Source of the DNA: Rikenellaceae bacterium
GTDB lineage: Bacteria > Bacteroidota > Bacteroidia > Bacteroidales > UBA932
Direction: 5' to 3'
Length of the DNA stretch: 30,731 nucleotides
Assembly (NCBI GenBank): GCA_900767375.1
Contig: CAAFYX010000140.1
Location: 1-30,731 of the forward strand
Part shown: positions 29,241-30,731 of the stretch, in pieces
Position numbering within the stretch: the first letter of the stretch is position 1
How the letters are laid out: each line of letters starts with the position of its first letter
Notes under the pieces: generated by a model
What the model was told of the DNA's origin: nothing
Database searches by the model: none
Seen by the model: only the letters and a program-made list of their open reading frames with translations
Made by a program: the position numbers and the translations under genes

Positions 29241-30731
29241 ATGAGCGAGATTATCATTCCTGAAGAGCAGGTATCTTCAGATGTACTTGAAAACAAAGAA
29301 ACCGTTGATGTTGAACCAGTAAACTACGCAGAGAAGACTCTTGCGGAACTTTCCGAGCTTTTCCAGAAGCTTGGCGAGGGTATCGAAAGGGTGAAGAAAT
29401 CGAAGGAGGCCGAGGCCATCAAGTCCGCCTTCTACAAGAGACTCTCCAAGGAAAAGGCCGAGGCCGGACTTTCCTCTCCAGTCGTTGAACCTTCAGCAGA
29501 CGAGCCGGTAGTCGAGGCTGCTCCCGAGGCAGCTGAGGAAGAGACCAGAATGAATCCTTTCGAGGCCATCGAGGCCGGTTTCAAGTCTTTGTACAACGAT
29601 TTCAAGAAAGAGCGTGCCGAATACAACAAGCAGCTGGAGAAGGAGAGGGAGGACAACCTTTCCGCCAAGCAGGCAGTCATCGAGGAGCTCAAGGCACTTG
29701 TGGAGAAGCAGGAGGACGTAAATGCCACCTTCCCTGCATTCCGCGAGATCCAGGCCAAGTGGAGATCCATCGGTCCGGTCCCGGCACAGAACTTCAGGGA
29801 TGTTAACGATTCATATCAGTATTACGTAGAGAAATTCTACGACATGGTCAAGATCAACCGCGATCTCCGCGACCTTGACTTCAAGAAGAACCTCGAGGCG
29901 AAGCAGGCATTCTGCGAGGCTGCGGAGAAGCTCTCCGAGAACGAGAATGTCGTCGAGGCCTTCCGCGAGCTCCAGAAGCTCCACGAGCAGTGGAAGGAGT
30001 TCGGACCGGTCGCAAAGGAATTCCGCGACCAGATCTGGGAGCGGTTCAAGGCTGCCACAGCAGTCATCAACAAGAAATATCAGGCATTCTTCGAGGATCA
30101 GAAAGCCGCTCAGGCCGACAACCTTGTAGCCAAGGAGAAGCTTTGCGAGCAGGTCGAGGCCATCGCCGAGAAGGACGTGCAGTCCTCCAACGAATGGAAC
30201 TCCCTCTCCAAGGAGATCGAGGACATCCAGAAGCAGTGGAAGGGCATCGGCTTCGCTTCCAAGAAGGAGAATCAGAAGATTTACGACCGTTTCCGCGCCG
30301 CCTGCGACAAGTTCTTCGAGAAGAAGCGCGTATTCTACTCCCAGTACAAGGACAGCATGAACGAGAACCTCGACAAGAAGATGTCCATCATCGAGCAGGC
30401 CGAGGCGCTCAAGTCCAGCACCGAGTGGAAGAAGGCCACGGACCAGTTCATCAACCTCCAGAAGCAGTGGAAGGAGATAGGCGCAGTGCCTCGCAAGAAG
30501 AGCGAGCAGCTCTGGAAGCGCTTCCGCGCCGCTTGCGACGAGTTCTTCGCCGAGCGCGACAAGCAGGCCAAGCCTGAGAACGACTTCTACGGAAACCTCA
30601 AGGCGAAGAAGGCCCTGGTCGAGGAGATCAATGCCTTCGTCCCTGCAGGTGAGGAGGAGAATGCCGCTGCAATGCAGGACTTCGCAGCCAAGTGGCAGGC
30701 CATCGGCTTCGTCCCGTTCAAGGAGAAGGAC
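29241..30731 (+). CDS. DUF349 repeat protein, 3' end outside window
   Basis: The open frame from ATG 29241 runs off the right edge after 497 residues. An acidic low-complexity N-terminus (about residues 70-100) is followed by at least five DUF349 units of about 70-75 residues. Each has the pattern F..(I/L)Q..W..(I/F)G followed by a helix with W/Y-x-(R/K)-F. Examples are FREIQAKWRSIGPVP, LQKLHEQWKEFGPVA, IEDIQKQWKGIGFAS, INLQKQWKEIGAVP and FAAKWQAIGFVP, with RFRAACDKFFEKK-like helices between. Such proteins are common in Bacteroidetes, are predicted cytoplasmic and helical, and have no settled function. Codon use (frequent GAG, AAG, GCC) fits the flanking genes. Confidence 0.9.
   Translation, partial: MSEIIIPEEQVSSDVLENKETVDVEPVNYAEKTLAELSELFQKLGEGIERVKKSKEAEAIKSAFYKRLSKEKAEAGLSSPVVEPSADEPVVEAAPEAAEEETRMNPFEAIEAGFKSLYNDFKKERAEYNKQLEKEREDNLSAKQAVIEELKALVEKQEDVNATFPAFREIQAKWRSIGPVPAQNFRDVNDSYQYYVEKFYDMVKINRDLRDLDFKKNLEAKQAFCEAAEKLSENENVVEAFRELQKLHEQWKEFGPVAKEFRDQIWERFKAATAVINKKYQAFFEDQKAAQADNLVAKEKLCEQVEAIAEKDVQSSNEWNSLSKEIEDIQKQWKGIGFASKKENQKIYDRFRAACDKFFEKKRVFYSQYKDSMNENLDKKMSIIEQAEALKSSTEWKKATDQFINLQKQWKEIGAVPRKKSEQLWKRFRAACDEFFAERDKQAKPENDFYGNLKAKKALVEEINAFVPAGEEENAAAMQDFAAKWQAIGFVPFKEKD

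Noticed and set aside
1..30731. Search for a mobile element, phage, CRISPR array or defence system
   Set aside because: No transposase, integrase, terminal repeats, cas genes or restriction enzymes were seen; gene content and composition are uniform and housekeeping.

Overview
The window reads as a chromosomal core region of a member of the order Bacteroidales, probably an uncultured, moderately GC-rich gut-type lineage; genus cannot be told from sequence alone. Evidence: many starts are preceded by the Bacteroidetes -7 promoter element TAnnTTTG, often with TTTG 19-20 bases upstream, and canonical Shine-Dalgarno sites are scarce. Several genes are hallmarks of the phylum: a recF/DUF721 pair, a PUR-like DUF3276 protein, a long NusB, a GSCFA protein, DUF4301, DUF5606, a DUF349 repeat protein and a glycine-lipid acyltransferase pair. 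No phage, transposon, CRISPR array, tRNA or rRNA was seen.

Layout. At the left edge (minus strand) lies the first part of an acyl-CoA carboxyltransferase, then yebC and a membrane-anchored TPR protein. From 2757 rightward runs recF, DUF721, pdxB and DUF4301. Next is a small operon (6954-9706) with ABC ATPase, permease, GntR/YtrA-type regulator and DUF2807 lipoprotein, with a promoter and a palindrome at its head. Then come a lipoprotein gene, a convergent AraC-like DNA-binding protein, lysA-ffh, a 5'-nucleotidase-like lipoprotein and GSCFA.

From 15964 to 18332 (minus) there is a cell-division/RNA cluster: a coiled-coil protein, zapA, a probable 6S RNA and rny. It is followed on the plus strand by DUF3276, purine nucleoside phosphorylase, nusB, yajC, ybbR, coaE (read in frame into DUF5606), rimO and a lipoprotein. 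The right part has a glutaminyl cyclotransferase-like lipoprotein and the RNase P RNA on the minus strand, then the putative glycine-lipid genes glsA and glsB. After these come an intergenic region with a candidate small RNA, trmD (minus), and the start of a DUF349 repeat protein running off the right edge.

Functionally the region is mostly housekeeping: recombination, cofactors (PLP, CoA), lysine, protein export (Ffh, YajC), RNA maturation (RNase P, RNase Y, TrmD, RimO) and transcription (NusB, 6S RNA). The most unusual points are the missing stop codon between coaE and DUF5606, the palindrome at the GntR/ABC promoter, the 6S-like RNA whose closing stem includes part of the zapA stop codon, and a promoter-plus-terminator pair that may define an unannotated small RNA beside trmD.
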